64,000 nt of DNA from Bradyrhizobium murdochi (GTDB lineage: Bacteria > Pseudomonadota > Alphaproteobacteria > Rhizobiales > Xanthobacteraceae), in the NCBI RefSeq assembly GCF_000472965.1, contig NZ_AXAU01000008.1, positions 247,401 to 311,400 on the forward strand. Reading direction: 5' to 3'. This document shows, in pieces, positions 43,757 through 52,335 of this stretch. Every line of letters starts with the position of its first letter. The stretch's first letter is position 1. The notes below the pieces were generated by a model that saw only the letters and a list, made by a program, of their open reading frames with translations, did not search any database and was not told where the DNA came from. A program made the translations under genes and the position numbers.

Positions 43757-44991
43757 GATGCTCCCCGGATGATGTCGACTGGATGCACGCGCGTTGCCTT
43801 GCGTGCCGGGAAATAGGCCGCACCTGCGCAGCAGAGCAGCGATATGCCGCCGGCGATCACATAGTGCATCGCAGAGTAATAGATCTGCAGCGGAACGGTC
43901 GTGCCGGTCAGCGGATTGAAGATCGTGATCTTCGACCAGCCGTAGCAGAGCAGGTAACCGAGGATCCACCCGAACAGGATGCCGACCACGCCGATAATGA
44001 TGGATTCGATGATGAAGATCCGCCGCACCGCATACTCGCGCATGCCCAGCGATTTCATGATCGCGATGTCCTGACGCTTCTCGTGCGTGATCGTCGAAAT
44101 GATGTTGTAGGTGGCAAAGGACGATGTCAGCAGCATCGCGCCCATCACCGTGAGCACGATGAAATCGCGCACGGTAAAGGTCGACAGCAGGTCGGCATTG
44201 GCTTCCTGCCAGGACACCGACCTATAACCGGTCTGCGCTTCGACCTGCGCCGCGACCTTTTGCGCCGACATCGGATCGTTCAGCCGCAGCCGTAACTGGT
44301 TGACGACCCCGCTTTGCCCCATCATGAGCTGCGCCGTCCCGGCCAGCGAATAGATCTGGCTCTCATCGACGCGCTTCAAGCCGGAGCGAAACAGTCCGGC
44401 CACCGTCGAATTCAGTCGGGTGCCTTGGCCGCCGACCAAGAGGACGGTGTTGCCGGTTTTCACGCCGAGTTTTTCGGCGAGTGCTTCGCCGACGATGATA
44501 CCGTTCGGCGCGCGTGAAAGATCGTCGAGCTTTCCCTCACGCATTTGCGAAGCGAGTTTCGAGACCTGAACCTCACGGCGGGGGTCGATGCCGGTCAATG
44601 TGATGCCGATGCGTGCGCCGCCGTGATCGATGATCGCACTGGTTGCCACCGAGGGAGTCACGTCGCCGGGTATCCAGGAGCGCAGCGAGCTCATCACCGA
44701 TTCCGGATATTTGATGCCGGGACGCTTGCCGACATTGGCGATGTCGGCCATTTGGACTGCCGCATATTCCTGCTCGGCGGGTTGCGTTGGCACGGAGCGC
44801 CTTTCATCATCGACCGTGATGTGCGGCATGGTGTCGACGAGCTGCCGCAGGAAATCGATCTGCGAGCCCTGCATCAGGCCGGCCATCATGATGGTGAAGC
44901 CGACGCCCATGGCGACGCCGGCCATACCCACCAGAGTCTGGCGCACCCGGGCGCTGACATGGGTCCATGCGATGTTGAACAGAAGCTTCAC
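43753..44991 (-). CDS. ABC exporter permease, FtsX/MacB type
   Basis: 412 residues. N-terminal membrane helix (RQTLVGMAGVAMGVGFTIMM), a large periplasmic domain (about 45-265), then three C-terminal helices: VLTVMGAMLLTSSFATYNII, the IIGVVGILFGWILGYLLCYG region and VIAGGISLLCCAGAAYFPAR. The cytoplasmic THEKRQDIAIMKSLGMREYA is the usual FtsX-type coupling loop. The layout is that of DevC/MacB-like permeases; substrate unknown. It lies between the ATPase and the adaptor gene. Confidence 0.93.
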   Translation of the reverse strand: MKLLFNIAWTHVSARVRQTLVGMAGVAMGVGFTIMMAGLMQGSQIDFLRQLVDTMPHITVDDERRSVPTQPAEQEYAAVQMADIANVGKRPGIKYPESVMSSLRSWIPGDVTPSVATSAIIDHGGARIGITLTGIDPRREVQVSKLASQMREGKLDDLSRAPNGIIVGEALAEKLGVKTGNTVLLVGGQGTRLNSTVAGLFRSGLKRVDESQIYSLAGTAQLMMGQSGVVNQLRLRLNDPMSAQKVAAQVEAQTGYRSVSWQEANADLLSTFTVRDFIVLTVMGAMLLTSSFATYNIISTITHEKRQDIAIMKSLGMREYAVRRIFIIESIIIGVVGILFGWILGYLLCYGWSKITIFNPLTGTTVPLQIYYSAMHYVIAGGISLLCCAGAAYFPARKATRVHPVDIIRGAS

Positions 44992-44996
44992 GGCAC

Positions 44997-46202
44997 TTAC
45001 CGGCTGTTGCTGATGAGGTTGCGACGCGCATCATTGACGACGGAATCGATGTGGGCGGTCATGGCTGCCGAAATCACCGCATCATCGGGATCCGAAGGAG
45101 CTGTGGTGGCTGAGGCTACCGCGATAGATTCGGGTGTAGCGGCTGGCTGATCGGTCGGTTCACTCGTGGCCGCGGGCTCCACAGCTTTGGCTGGGTTGCT
45201 GTCGATGCGAATCCTGGCGCCGTCGGCGAGGTCGGTGCGGGCGGGCGAAAGCACAGGCGTGCCCTTGGATATGTCGCCGAGGATCTCGATGTTGCGGTTG
45301 CCGCGGACGCCGACCGTCACCGGCACACGTTTGATGCGGCCGTCATCGACCATCTGAACCGAACCGGCTGCGACGGCCTCTGCCGGCACGACGATGGCCG
45401 CCTGCTTTTCGCGGAAGATGATATTGACCTCGGCCGACATGCCAATTCGCAGCGGGGTATCCTGCGGCAGCCGCAGATAGACGCGGAAGGTCTTGCGGGT
45501 CGGGTCGCCCTTCGGCGTGATCTGGGAGACCGTGGCGCGCAGGGCCCTTCCGGGAAAAGCCTCGCTTCGCAGAAAGGCCTTCTGGCCGGTCGCGATGCGA
45601 TTGATCTCCTCCTCATTGATTTCGGCAACGACCTGCATCGGCGCAGGCGGTCCAACCCAGAACAAGACATCGGTGGGGCCGGCGATCTCGCCGACCTCGC
45701 CGTCGCGCCGCAGCACCATGCCGTCGAGCGGAGCTCTGAGCAGCAGCGAATCGAGCCGTACCTTCTGGGCGGCGATCCGCGATTTTGTTTCCTCGAGCTT
45801 GGTCCAGCGCTGCTCGTATTCGGTGCGCGCGGCGTCGCTCTTGTCGCGATCCTTCTCGGCGCGCGCCAGATCGCGTTCGAGCTGGCCGCGATTGATCTCC
45901 ATCTGGTCCAGCGCGCTGCGTTCCTCGGCATCGTCCTGGCGGCCGAGGACCTGGCCGGCCTTCACCACCTGTCCCTCGCATCGGCAAAGCTCGACCAGCC
46001 GGCGGCGCTGCAGCGGCACCACTTTGGCCCAGCGCTCGGGCTCGACGGTGCCGGTTCCGTAAACCGCTTCGGAAACCGGCGCGAGGCCGGCAATGCTGGT
46101 GGTTACCAACGGTGCACGAAGCAAATGGGGATAGGCGTAATAGCCGGCCCCTGCGGTGGCGACGGCCAGAATGCCGGTTGCGATCAGATGCTGCAATTTC
46201 AT
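44997..46202 (-). CDS. HlyD/MacA-type periplasmic adaptor
   Basis: 401 residues. An N-terminal membrane anchor (LIATGILAVATAGAGYYAYP), a lipoyl-like half (PLQRRRLVELCRCEGQVVKA and later VRLDSLLLRAPLDGMVLRRD), a coiled-coil hairpin (about 105-165) and a beta-barrel with DTPLRIGMSAEVNIIFREKQ. The Pro/Ala/Thr-rich C-terminal tail from about 330 is longer than usual. Links the permease to an outer-membrane channel; no such channel gene is next to it. Confidence 0.92.
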   Translation of the reverse strand: MKLQHLIATGILAVATAGAGYYAYPHLLRAPLVTTSIAGLAPVSEAVYGTGTVEPERWAKVVPLQRRRLVELCRCEGQVVKAGQVLGRQDDAEERSALDQMEINRGQLERDLARAEKDRDKSDAARTEYEQRWTKLEETKSRIAAQKVRLDSLLLRAPLDGMVLRRDGEVGEIAGPTDVLFWVGPPAPMQVVAEINEEEINRIATGQKAFLRSEAFPGRALRATVSQITPKGDPTRKTFRVYLRLPQDTPLRIGMSAEVNIIFREKQAAIVVPAEAVAAGSVQMVDDGRIKRVPVTVGVRGNRNIEILGDISKGTPVLSPARTDLADGARIRIDSNPAKAVEPAATSEPTDQPAATPESIAVASATTAPSDPDDAVISAAMTAHIDSVVNDARRNLISNSR

Positions 46203-46217
46203 GGCGCGTCCCCTGAC

Positions 46218-46976
46218 TTAGAAGCCAAACCGCTTGCGCAGGCCCGATGGAACCTGGTCGAGCAGGTCACGAACATCTTCCTTCCTTGCACTCTTCATTG
46301 GCCCTGCCGACGTGGCCTTGGGAGATGCCTGCAATACCGTGGTGTTGGGCGCCGGCTGCGGAGTAGCAGGCGACGGCGTGGCGGTGGGCGCCGGCTGCAC
46401 GGCGGCGGGTGCGGGTGGGGGCGCGGCCGGCGCGGGTTGGTCGGGGCTGTCTAGTGCTCGTTCGATTTTCGAAGCCTTGTCGGAAGCCTTCACGGAGTCC
46501 TTTGGCGCGCCGGCAACCCGAACGGCGCGCCATTCTCTTGCGGCCACCACAGCACGGCCGATCTCATCGCTATTCATCTTCTTCATGAGCAGCGACATCA
46601 GTTGCCGCGCACCGTTGCGATCCTCGTCGAGCTTGCTCGCGGAAGCGACGATGTGAGCCCAGGTGTAGGCCTTCACATTATCCTTCGCTACGCCGCGCCC
46701 GCTCGCGTAGAGGCCGGCAACGATCAGCATGGCGTGGGCATGCCCCTGATCGGCCGCGCGCGAGAACCAGCGAAACGCCTCCTGGTCGCTGCGCGGACGA
46801 CCGACGCCTGACGAATAGAGCGCTGCGAGATAGAACTGGGCCTCATCATCGCCCGCTTGCGCCGCCTGCTCGTAGCGAGTGGCCATGTCCCGATCGGACG
46901 CGGCGTCGGCAAGAGCGGCGCGGGGGGCCGTCAGTACAGCGAGGCAGCAAGCCATAACGACGACGGCTCGCTTCAT
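46218..46976 (-). CDS. Sel1-repeat periplasmic protein
   Basis: 252 residues from ATG at 46976 with signal peptide VVVMACCLAVLTAPRAALA. Two clear Sel1 repeats: AQFYLAALYSSGVGRPRSDQ with EAFRWFSRAADQGHAHA, and LIVAGLYASGRGVAKDNVKA with YTWAHIVAS. The C-terminal half is a Pro/Ala-rich low-complexity stretch ending in LLDQVPSGLRKRFGF. Sel1 proteins act as scaffolds; the partner is unknown. It is upstream of the exporter genes on the same strand. Confidence 0.85.
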   Translation of the reverse strand: MKRAVVVMACCLAVLTAPRAALADAASDRDMATRYEQAAQAGDDEAQFYLAALYSSGVGRPRSDQEAFRWFSRAADQGHAHAMLIVAGLYASGRGVAKDNVKAYTWAHIVASASKLDEDRNGARQLMSLLMKKMNSDEIGRAVVAAREWRAVRVAGAPKDSVKASDKASKIERALDSPDQPAPAAPPPAPAAVQPAPTATPSPATPQPAPNTTVLQASPKATSAGPMKSARKEDVRDLLDQVPSGLRKRFGF

Positions 46977-47307
46977 GGGCCTCGAAATCGCGTCACGAAC
47001 GCCCGGCTGCCATGAGCGGATTAAGACTGGATCGATCGATGGGAAACTCAGAATGCGCCACATTGCGTACACGCCTTCAGCTTGTGTCTTTCGCCCCAGA
47101 AGCGTTCCAAGCCGCGCTTGGCCACAGCACCTCTCGCGAACAAAAGCCTAGCTCACTCGCGCGCTGACAAATGTGCGACCCATCACATATCCAGCTCGCT
47201 GCTGCTGGAACCGGCGTGGCCTGTCGTGAATGCATCTGGTGCGACTGCGACCAAGATGGTCGACTTCAGGACGCAGTATTGGCAGGATTGCTCCTGGAGC
47301 TGCCAGC
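46977..47307. other. Divergent gap between the Sel1 and GH3 genes
   Basis: About 330 bases that must hold the promoters of both divergent genes. I see no repeat of the window's families, no strong promoter pair and no supported coding sequence. In-frame extension of the GH3 reading to 47230 has no ribosome-binding site. Confidence 0.5.
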
Positions 47308-48312
47308 ATGCCCATCGGCGAACTCTTCATTTTCGGCTTCTTCGGCAAGATCGTTCCCAATTGGCTGAAGGAATTTGCGGCCCGCTACGGTCTCGGCGGG
47401 GTGATCCTGTTCGATTATTCCTGCCGGACGCGAGAATACGACAACAACATTGAATCGCCTGAACAGGTGCAACGCCTCTGCGCGGAGATATCCGCGCTGC
47501 CGTCGGGGCCGATGGTGTTCATCGACCAGGAAGGTGGATTGGTGCGGCGGCTGAAGGAAAGCCGCGGGTTTGCACCGCTTCCCAGTGCGAGGGAATTCAA
47601 TCTCCTGGCACCGGATCAAAAGCGCGCGATCCTCACCGCGAGCTTTGCCGAGATGCGGCGGCTCGGCATCCACTATGATTTCGCGCCGGTCATCGATGTC
47701 GACTACAATCCCGACAACCCCAATATCGGTAGGATCGAGCGTTCCTATTCCGCCGACATCGCCGAGGTGGAAGCCAATGCGTTGCTGGCAAGCGAGGTGG
47801 CGCGGGCGCAGCGCATCGGCTTGTGCCTGAAGCATTTCCCTGGCATCGGCGGCGCGGTGGTGGATTCGCATCAGGAATTCATGGATATCTCCAAAACCCT
47901 TCGCGGTGAGCAGGAAGAGCTGTTCTATTCGCTTGCGCCAACAATGTTCGGCGATGCCGTGCTGGTCAGCCACGCCATCGTCAAACAATGGGACGACCAT
48001 TGCCCGATGACGCTGTCGGCGGCGGGACTTGGCCGCTTGCGCAAGCGTCTTCCGGATACGCTCTTGATCACCGACGACATGCAGATGCAGGGATTGCAGA
48101 AGGCGTTGGGCACGCGGGAAGCCAGCCTGCAATCGCTCAAAGCCGGCATGGACATGCTCTGCATCGGCAACAATTTGTTCGATCAGGAACAGGAGATGGC
48201 CGGGATTGCCAAATACATCGCAGACAGCCTGCGCGAGGGAACCTTGTCCGGTTCGGCGATCGAGAGATCGATCGCGCGTGTCGGCAAGCGAAAGGCGCTC
48301 CTGACGGCCTGA
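47308..48312 (+). CDS. Glycoside hydrolase family 3 protein (NagZ-like)
   Basis: 334 residues from ATG at 47308, preceded by GGAG. NagZ-like features: FIDQEGGLVRRL, the LGIHYDFAPVIDVDYNPDNP stretch, CLKHFPGIGGAVVDSHQEF with the DSH catalytic pair, and the nucleophile region LLITDDMQMQGL. NagZ removes N-acetylglucosamine from muropeptides in peptidoglycan recycling. The usual KHFPGHG reads KHFPGIG here, losing one histidine. No signal peptide, so cytoplasmic. Substrate is likely but not certain to be a GlcNAc sugar. Confidence 0.88.
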   Translation: MPIGELFIFGFFGKIVPNWLKEFAARYGLGGVILFDYSCRTREYDNNIESPEQVQRLCAEISALPSGPMVFIDQEGGLVRRLKESRGFAPLPSAREFNLLAPDQKRAILTASFAEMRRLGIHYDFAPVIDVDYNPDNPNIGRIERSYSADIAEVEANALLASEVARAQRIGLCLKHFPGIGGAVVDSHQEFMDISKTLRGEQEELFYSLAPTMFGDAVLVSHAIVKQWDDHCPMTLSAAGLGRLRKRLPDTLLITDDMQMQGLQKALGTREASLQSLKAGMDMLCIGNNLFDQEQEMAGIAKYIADSLREGTLSGSAIERSIARVGKRKALLTA

Positions 48313-48410
48313 CGCGGTGGGCCCCGAAATCCGAAGCACATCGGGCGGACAATGTGTTTGCGTTGGCAGACCGTTGAGACTACAAGCGCTTTTCAACAGA
48401 AAGACCGACG

Positions 48411-48617
48411 ATGGCCCATAATTTCGCGATCAACGACGACGTCCATCACCAGCAGCAGGGGCCGCAGGGCCGCGCCGTGGCGAAGGAACGAAGCGTCTAC
48501 ACCATCGTTTCCTGCCTGCCGATCGAAGCCGACGGCCGCCCGCGCTACCGCATCCGGAGCAAATCCGAGAATGTCGAGCGCGTCGTGACCGAGGAGCAGA
48601 TCTCCAGGCTCGGCTGA
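48411..48617 (+). CDS. Small unknown protein
   Basis: 68 residues, soluble. After a Gln/His-rich N-terminus it has YTIVSCLPIEADGRPRYRIR then SENVERVVTEEQISRLG, a short beta-hairpin-like fold with a helix. I know similar sequences only as hypothetical proteins in Bradyrhizobium. It starts 98 bases after the GH3 gene. Confidence 0.65.
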   Translation: MAHNFAINDDVHHQQQGPQGRAVAKERSVYTIVSCLPIEADGRPRYRIRSKSENVERVVTEEQISRLG

Positions 48618-48625
48618 CCTCAAGC

Positions 48626-49048
48626 CTACTGCGCCTTCTCGTGCGCTGCGATGCCGATCGCCTTGTAATCGTAGGTCGGATAGAACTCGGTGCGGTAACT
48701 GCCCCAGGCCGTGTTCTCGAGGATGCGGTTGACCTCGCGCAATCGCGACGCCGGCAGCCGCAGCGTGACCACCTGTCCGATGCCCATCATGACATACCAG
48801 CTCACGACTTCGACGCCGTCAGGCGGGAAAGCCTTGTAATATCCCTGCCGCTGAAGCTGCGCGTTGAGTTCGCTCAGGGGCCGCGACTGGTCATGTTTGA
48901 GGAATACGGTGAGCATCACCGCGTTGTCGGCCGTCGGCGGGGCGTTCTCCGCCGCTGCCGGTGCGCTTTGCGCCGCCACGCCCGAGCTGAACGTCAGGAC
49001 GCCGGCCAGCACGGCCATCGCCATCCATAATCCCTTTGCCTGCGACAT
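48626..49048 (-). CDS. Exported unknown protein
   Basis: 140 residues from ATG at 49048, with AAGGAGA in front. A signal peptide (GLWMAMAVLAGVLTFSSGVA then AQS) is followed by a small domain with VMLTVFLKHDQSRPLSELNA, GVEVVSWYVMMGIGQVVTLR and NTAWGSYRTEFYPTYDY. The fold resembles a ferredoxin-like or muconolactone-isomerase-like barrel, but I would not name a function. Convergent with the 68-residue gene, with 8 bases between the stops. Confidence 0.75.
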   Translation of the reverse strand: MSQAKGLWMAMAVLAGVLTFSSGVAAQSAPAAAENAPPTADNAVMLTVFLKHDQSRPLSELNAQLQRQGYYKAFPPDGVEVVSWYVMMGIGQVVTLRLPASRLREVNRILENTAWGSYRTEFYPTYDYKAIGIAAHEKAQ

Positions 49049-49439
49049 CGCGGTCTCCTTTTTGGATTCGTTGCGGGATGATTTTGGGCCTCGATCATTG
49101 CGGGGCTGCCGGCGCATGTAATCAGGGCGATGCCGCGAGCAAGCCGTCGCGCGGAACGGGCGTCGAGGGGAAGGGAGACGCCGGCTTGGGGCGCCGACGG
49201 GAAATCACACCGAGGAGCGGCTGAGATCCATTAACAAAGCAAATGCTCTCACCGTTAAAATACGGGACCAGCGGCCAGCGGCACCTATGTTCGGATCACG
49301 CATTCTGGCCGAAAACATCCGATCTCGAGTGAGTTTGGCCCAATTTGGTCCGGCGGCGAGACGCGCCGGGGAATTTCTCCGTATTCTTACTGGTTAAGAA
49401 ATTAACCATGATAGAGGGTGGAACCGATAAAATAGTTAT
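49049..49439. other. Regulatory gap upstream of the LuxR-type gene
   Basis: About 390 bases without a supported gene, AT-richer from 49380 on. It contains the palindrome GGTTAA-GAAA-TTAACC at 49393-49408, 31 bases before the LuxR-type start codon, in a position to be an operator or leader hairpin. Confidence 0.55.
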
Positions 49440-50054
49440 ATGTCGGGACAAGACCATCGCGCCGCTGATTCGCACTTCACGAAGTGGATGGAAAACATCA
49501 CACCTCTCGAAGAGAATCCTGAGATCGTCCAGCTATCCGCCGCGCGCTCGCGTGCCGCGGAAGAGGCGGGAGCGGCGATCGCCCGGCAGTTGAACGGTCC
49601 GCTGACAGCGCTGCTGCTCTACATGAATGAGATCAAGCAGCACAGCCACCAGCTTTCGCAAGGATCCGGCAACCGGCTCTATCTGCAACAGGTGGTGGAG
49701 AACGCGCTTCAGCAAACCGAACGCGTCTGCGCGCTGGTGAAGCAGATGTCAGACAATCATCCGACGTCCGACGCCGTTCGCAAGCAGGCGAGCGAGGGCC
49801 AGGTCGGCCGACCCGCGGATGGCGCCCGCAGGCCGGGCCTGATGTTGGCCCCGGGGTCAGGCCAGAAGCCTCTGACCAGGCGCGAGCGCGAGGTGCTGAG
49901 CCTGATCAGCGAAGGTTGCTCCAACAAGCAAGGCGCCTTGCGGATGAATATCAGTCCAAGGACATTCGAGAGCCATCGCGCCGAGGCCATGCGCAAGCTT
50001 GGCGCCCGCAACACCGCGGATCTGGTTCGCAAGGCGCTGCTGCAGCCCGCCTGA
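49440..50054 (+). CDS. LuxR-type regulator with a HisKA-like N-terminal region
   Basis: 204 residues. The C-terminal LuxR helix-turn-helix (about 143-200) reads LTRREREVLSLISEGCSNKQ then ISPRTFESHRAEAMRKLGAR. The N-terminal part (about 35-105) with AIARQLNGPLTALLLYMNEI and NALQQTERVCALVKQMSDN resembles the dimerisation helices of a histidine kinase, but without the phospho-accepting histidine (an asparagine/leucine stretch stands there). A FixJ/NarL-like receiver domain is absent. Signal and targets unknown. Low-GC start region and a palindrome lie upstream. Confidence 0.8.
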   Translation: MSGQDHRAADSHFTKWMENITPLEENPEIVQLSAARSRAAEEAGAAIARQLNGPLTALLLYMNEIKQHSHQLSQGSGNRLYLQQVVENALQQTERVCALVKQMSDNHPTSDAVRKQASEGQVGRPADGARRPGLMLAPGSGQKPLTRREREVLSLISEGCSNKQGALRMNISPRTFESHRAEAMRKLGARNTADLVRKALLQPA

Positions 50055-50221
50055 TTCTTCCCGAGGCGATGCCTGCGATGCGCGGCTGAGCGGCGCGGTT
50101 TGCGCTGCCGGAATCGGGGCGCTTGCGCGCCCGGCTCACGCGACCCGTCGCCGCGTTCAGGCGGAAAGGAAAGGCTTGGATGTCCGGACGGCCGAGCTTG
50201 CAGGTCGACGGCCAGTGGCGC

Positions 50222-50812
50222 CTAAGTTGTGGTAGCGGGCTCAAGCTCGACATGGCCAAGCAGGCATGAACGCAGGGTTTCGATCTCCGGACAGTCCGCG
50301 GTGCCGAGCGGGCCGATCAGAAAACCACCCTCTATAGGTTCGCACCTATAGCCAGGATACCGCCGCAACCTTTCCGCGATCACTACATCGACCTTGCCCT
50401 CGAGCAGTTCGTCCAGGCCCGCCGGCTGGCTGAGGCGAATGGCTACCTGGGGCTCGGCCTGGCGGAACTGCGCCAGGCGCGTCCGCAATCCATCAAGGTC
50501 GAAACCCGCATGTACCCCGATATGCAGCAGACTTGTGACGCCCTCAGGCCTGAGTTCGGCAGTGGCGTCGGCGAGGCAACGAAACGCCTGACGTACCCGC
50601 GTCAGATAGGTTTCCCCGGCAGAAGTCAGGATCACCTGCCGCGTTCGCCGCTCGAATAGTTGCACACCTAGCCGTTCCTCCAGCAGCCGGACCTGCTGGC
50701 TGACGGCACCGGCAGTGACGTGCAGCTCATGGGCGGCCTGCTTGAAGCTGAGATGGCGGGCGGCGGCCTCAAAGGCGCGCAGGGCATTGAGTGGCGGCAG
50801 CAGATACGTCAT
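50222..50812 (-). CDS. LysR-type regulator, shortened effector domain
   Basis: 196 residues; the usual length is near 300. The helix-turn-helix domain is complete: LNALRAFEAAARHLSFKQAA, HELHVTAGAVSQQVRLLEE and RLGVQLFERRTRQVILTSAG, as in GcvA-like proteins. The effector domain stops after its first half (LLHIGVHAGFDLDGLRTRLA to IGPLGTADCPEIETL). The missing part is not found in other frames nearby. It may be a regulator without effector sensing, or a decaying gene. Divergent from the MFS gene it may control. Confidence 0.75.
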   Translation of the reverse strand: MTYLLPPLNALRAFEAAARHLSFKQAAHELHVTAGAVSQQVRLLEERLGVQLFERRTRQVILTSAGETYLTRVRQAFRCLADATAELRPEGVTSLLHIGVHAGFDLDGLRTRLAQFRQAEPQVAIRLSQPAGLDELLEGKVDVVIAERLRRYPGYRCEPIEGGFLIGPLGTADCPEIETLRSCLLGHVELEPATTT

Positions 50813-50953
50813 GGCCGAGTCCGAGCTATGCGACGGGGCGCAGGGTGCATGAGTTTCGCTGGTTCTACAAAGGAGAAATCCTGCTTTGTCGCGGGTGAAG
50901 GCGGGCCGTACCTATGGCCGACTTAGACGCAAGCCCCGAGGAAACCTGCCATC

Positions 50954-52198
50954 GTGCCGCCTGAACTGCCGTCGATCGAGACTTCATATTCCTGGACTCG
51001 CCTCGTCGTCTCCATCACCCTCAGCACACTTGGTTGCGTGGGCATGTGGTCTCTCGTCGTGGCGCTGCCGGCAGTGCAAGCCGATTTCAACGCGCCTCGC
51101 GCCGACGCGACGCTGCCCTATGCACTCACTACCATCGGCTTCATGATCGGCGGCATCATTGTCGGCCGATGGGCAGATCGATTCGGCATCTTGCCGCCAC
51201 TCGCCGGGGGCACGATCCTGATGAGTCTCGGCTACGTCCTCACTGCATCCGCCCCGAGCCTGCTCGTCTTCGCGGTTGTCTCCGGCGTCACGATCGGCCT
51301 CGGCGGCGCAGCGAGCTTCGCGCCCTTGGTGGCCGACGCCTCGCTTTGGTTCGATAGGCACCGCGGCCTTGCCATTTCCCTGGCTACCGTCGGCAGCTCG
51401 CTTGCCGGCGTGGTCTGGCCACCAATCATTCAACACTTCATCGCTGCGGTCGGCTGGCGGCAGACCCATATCGGCATCGGCCTATTCTGCCTGGCGACGA
51501 TGCTGCCGCTCTCGCTGGTTCTGCTGCGGCGGCCTGTATTCCACAAGGCTACGCTCGAAGCGGCGAGCACCGGCAGTACCTACCAAGCCATAGGCTTGGC
51601 TCCGAGCGTTACCCAAGGTTTGCTGGGCTTCGCCGGCCTGTGCTGCTGCGTCGCCATGTCGATGCCGCAGGTCCACTTGGTCGCCTACTGCGGCGATCTG
51701 GGATACGGCACTGCGCGCGGCGCCGAGATGCTCGCGGTCATGCTCGGCTTTGGTGTGGCGAGCCGTCTGATCTTCGGCTGGGTGTTGAACTTTATCGGCG
51801 GGCTGCCGACCTTGCTGCTGGGCTCGGCGATGCAGGCCATCGCGCTCGCGCTTTATCTGCCGTTCAACGGGCTGGTCTCGCTCTACGTCATTTCCGCCAT
51901 TTTCGGCTTGGCGCAGGGTGGCATCGTCCCGAGTTATGCGGTGATCATTCGCGAGCTGTTCCCGGCGCAGGAGGCGGGTCTTCGCGTCAGTCTCGCCATC
52001 TCGGTCACTCTCGCTGGCATGGCGCTAGGCGGCTGGCTGGCCGGTGCGATCTACGACTGGACCGGTTCCTATGCAGCGGCGCTGGTCAATGGCATCGCCT
52101 GGAACATCATGAACATGGCGATCGCAGTCTGGCTGCTACACCGGCGCACTCTGCCGAGGCGGTCGGCGGCAAGTCGACAACAGATATTGTCAGCTTGA
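50954..52198 (+). CDS. MFS transporter (OFA/NarK-like)
   Basis: 414 residues, about twelve hydrophobic segments. TLGCVGMWSLVVALPAVQAD opens the first half, with the motif-A-like GGIIVGRWADRFGILPPLAG between helices 2 and 3. The second half begins near GLLGFAGLCCCVAMSMPQVH. Substrate unknown; similar MFS proteins move organic anions. GTG at 50954 follows GAGGAAA. Divergent from the shortened LysR gene. Confidence 0.9.
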   Translation: MPPELPSIETSYSWTRLVVSITLSTLGCVGMWSLVVALPAVQADFNAPRADATLPYALTTIGFMIGGIIVGRWADRFGILPPLAGGTILMSLGYVLTASAPSLLVFAVVSGVTIGLGGAASFAPLVADASLWFDRHRGLAISLATVGSSLAGVVWPPIIQHFIAAVGWRQTHIGIGLFCLATMLPLSLVLLRRPVFHKATLEAASTGSTYQAIGLAPSVTQGLLGFAGLCCCVAMSMPQVHLVAYCGDLGYGTARGAEMLAVMLGFGVASRLIFGWVLNFIGGLPTLLLGSAMQAIALALYLPFNGLVSLYVISAIFGLAQGGIVPSYAVIIRELFPAQEAGLRVSLAISVTLAGMALGGWLAGAIYDWTGSYAAALVNGIAWNIMNMAIAVWLLHRRTLPRRSAASRQQILSA

Positions 52199-52290
52199 CG
52201 CGGCGGCTTCCAAAAAAAGAGCGTTCGGCAATTCGCTAGCTTACGCCGTCACAGGGCACCTGCCTCCGCACGATTAGTAAGCCAGACGGG

Positions 52291-52335
52291 TAACTATTAT
52301 TGACAGCCTCTCGGCGCGCATGTATAGTTAGCCGT
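52291..52335 (+). promoter_or_regulatory. Near-consensus promoter with overlapping inverted repeat ahead of the ArsR gene
   Basis: TTGACA (52300-52305), a 17-base spacer and TATAGT (52323-52328) form an almost perfect sigma-70 promoter. Transcription should begin at about 52335-52336, which is the start codon of the ArsR gene, so the mRNA would be leaderless. TAACTAT (52291-52297) and ATAGTTA (52324-52330) are inverted repeats that overlap the promoter ends, fitting self-repression by the ArsR protein. Confidence 0.7.

Noticed and set aside
43037..46202. Exporter assigned specifically as MacAB-TolC
   Set aside because: The ATPase and permease are separate genes, whereas MacB is a fusion; no TolC-like gene is adjacent. 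Left as a general FtsX-type exporter.
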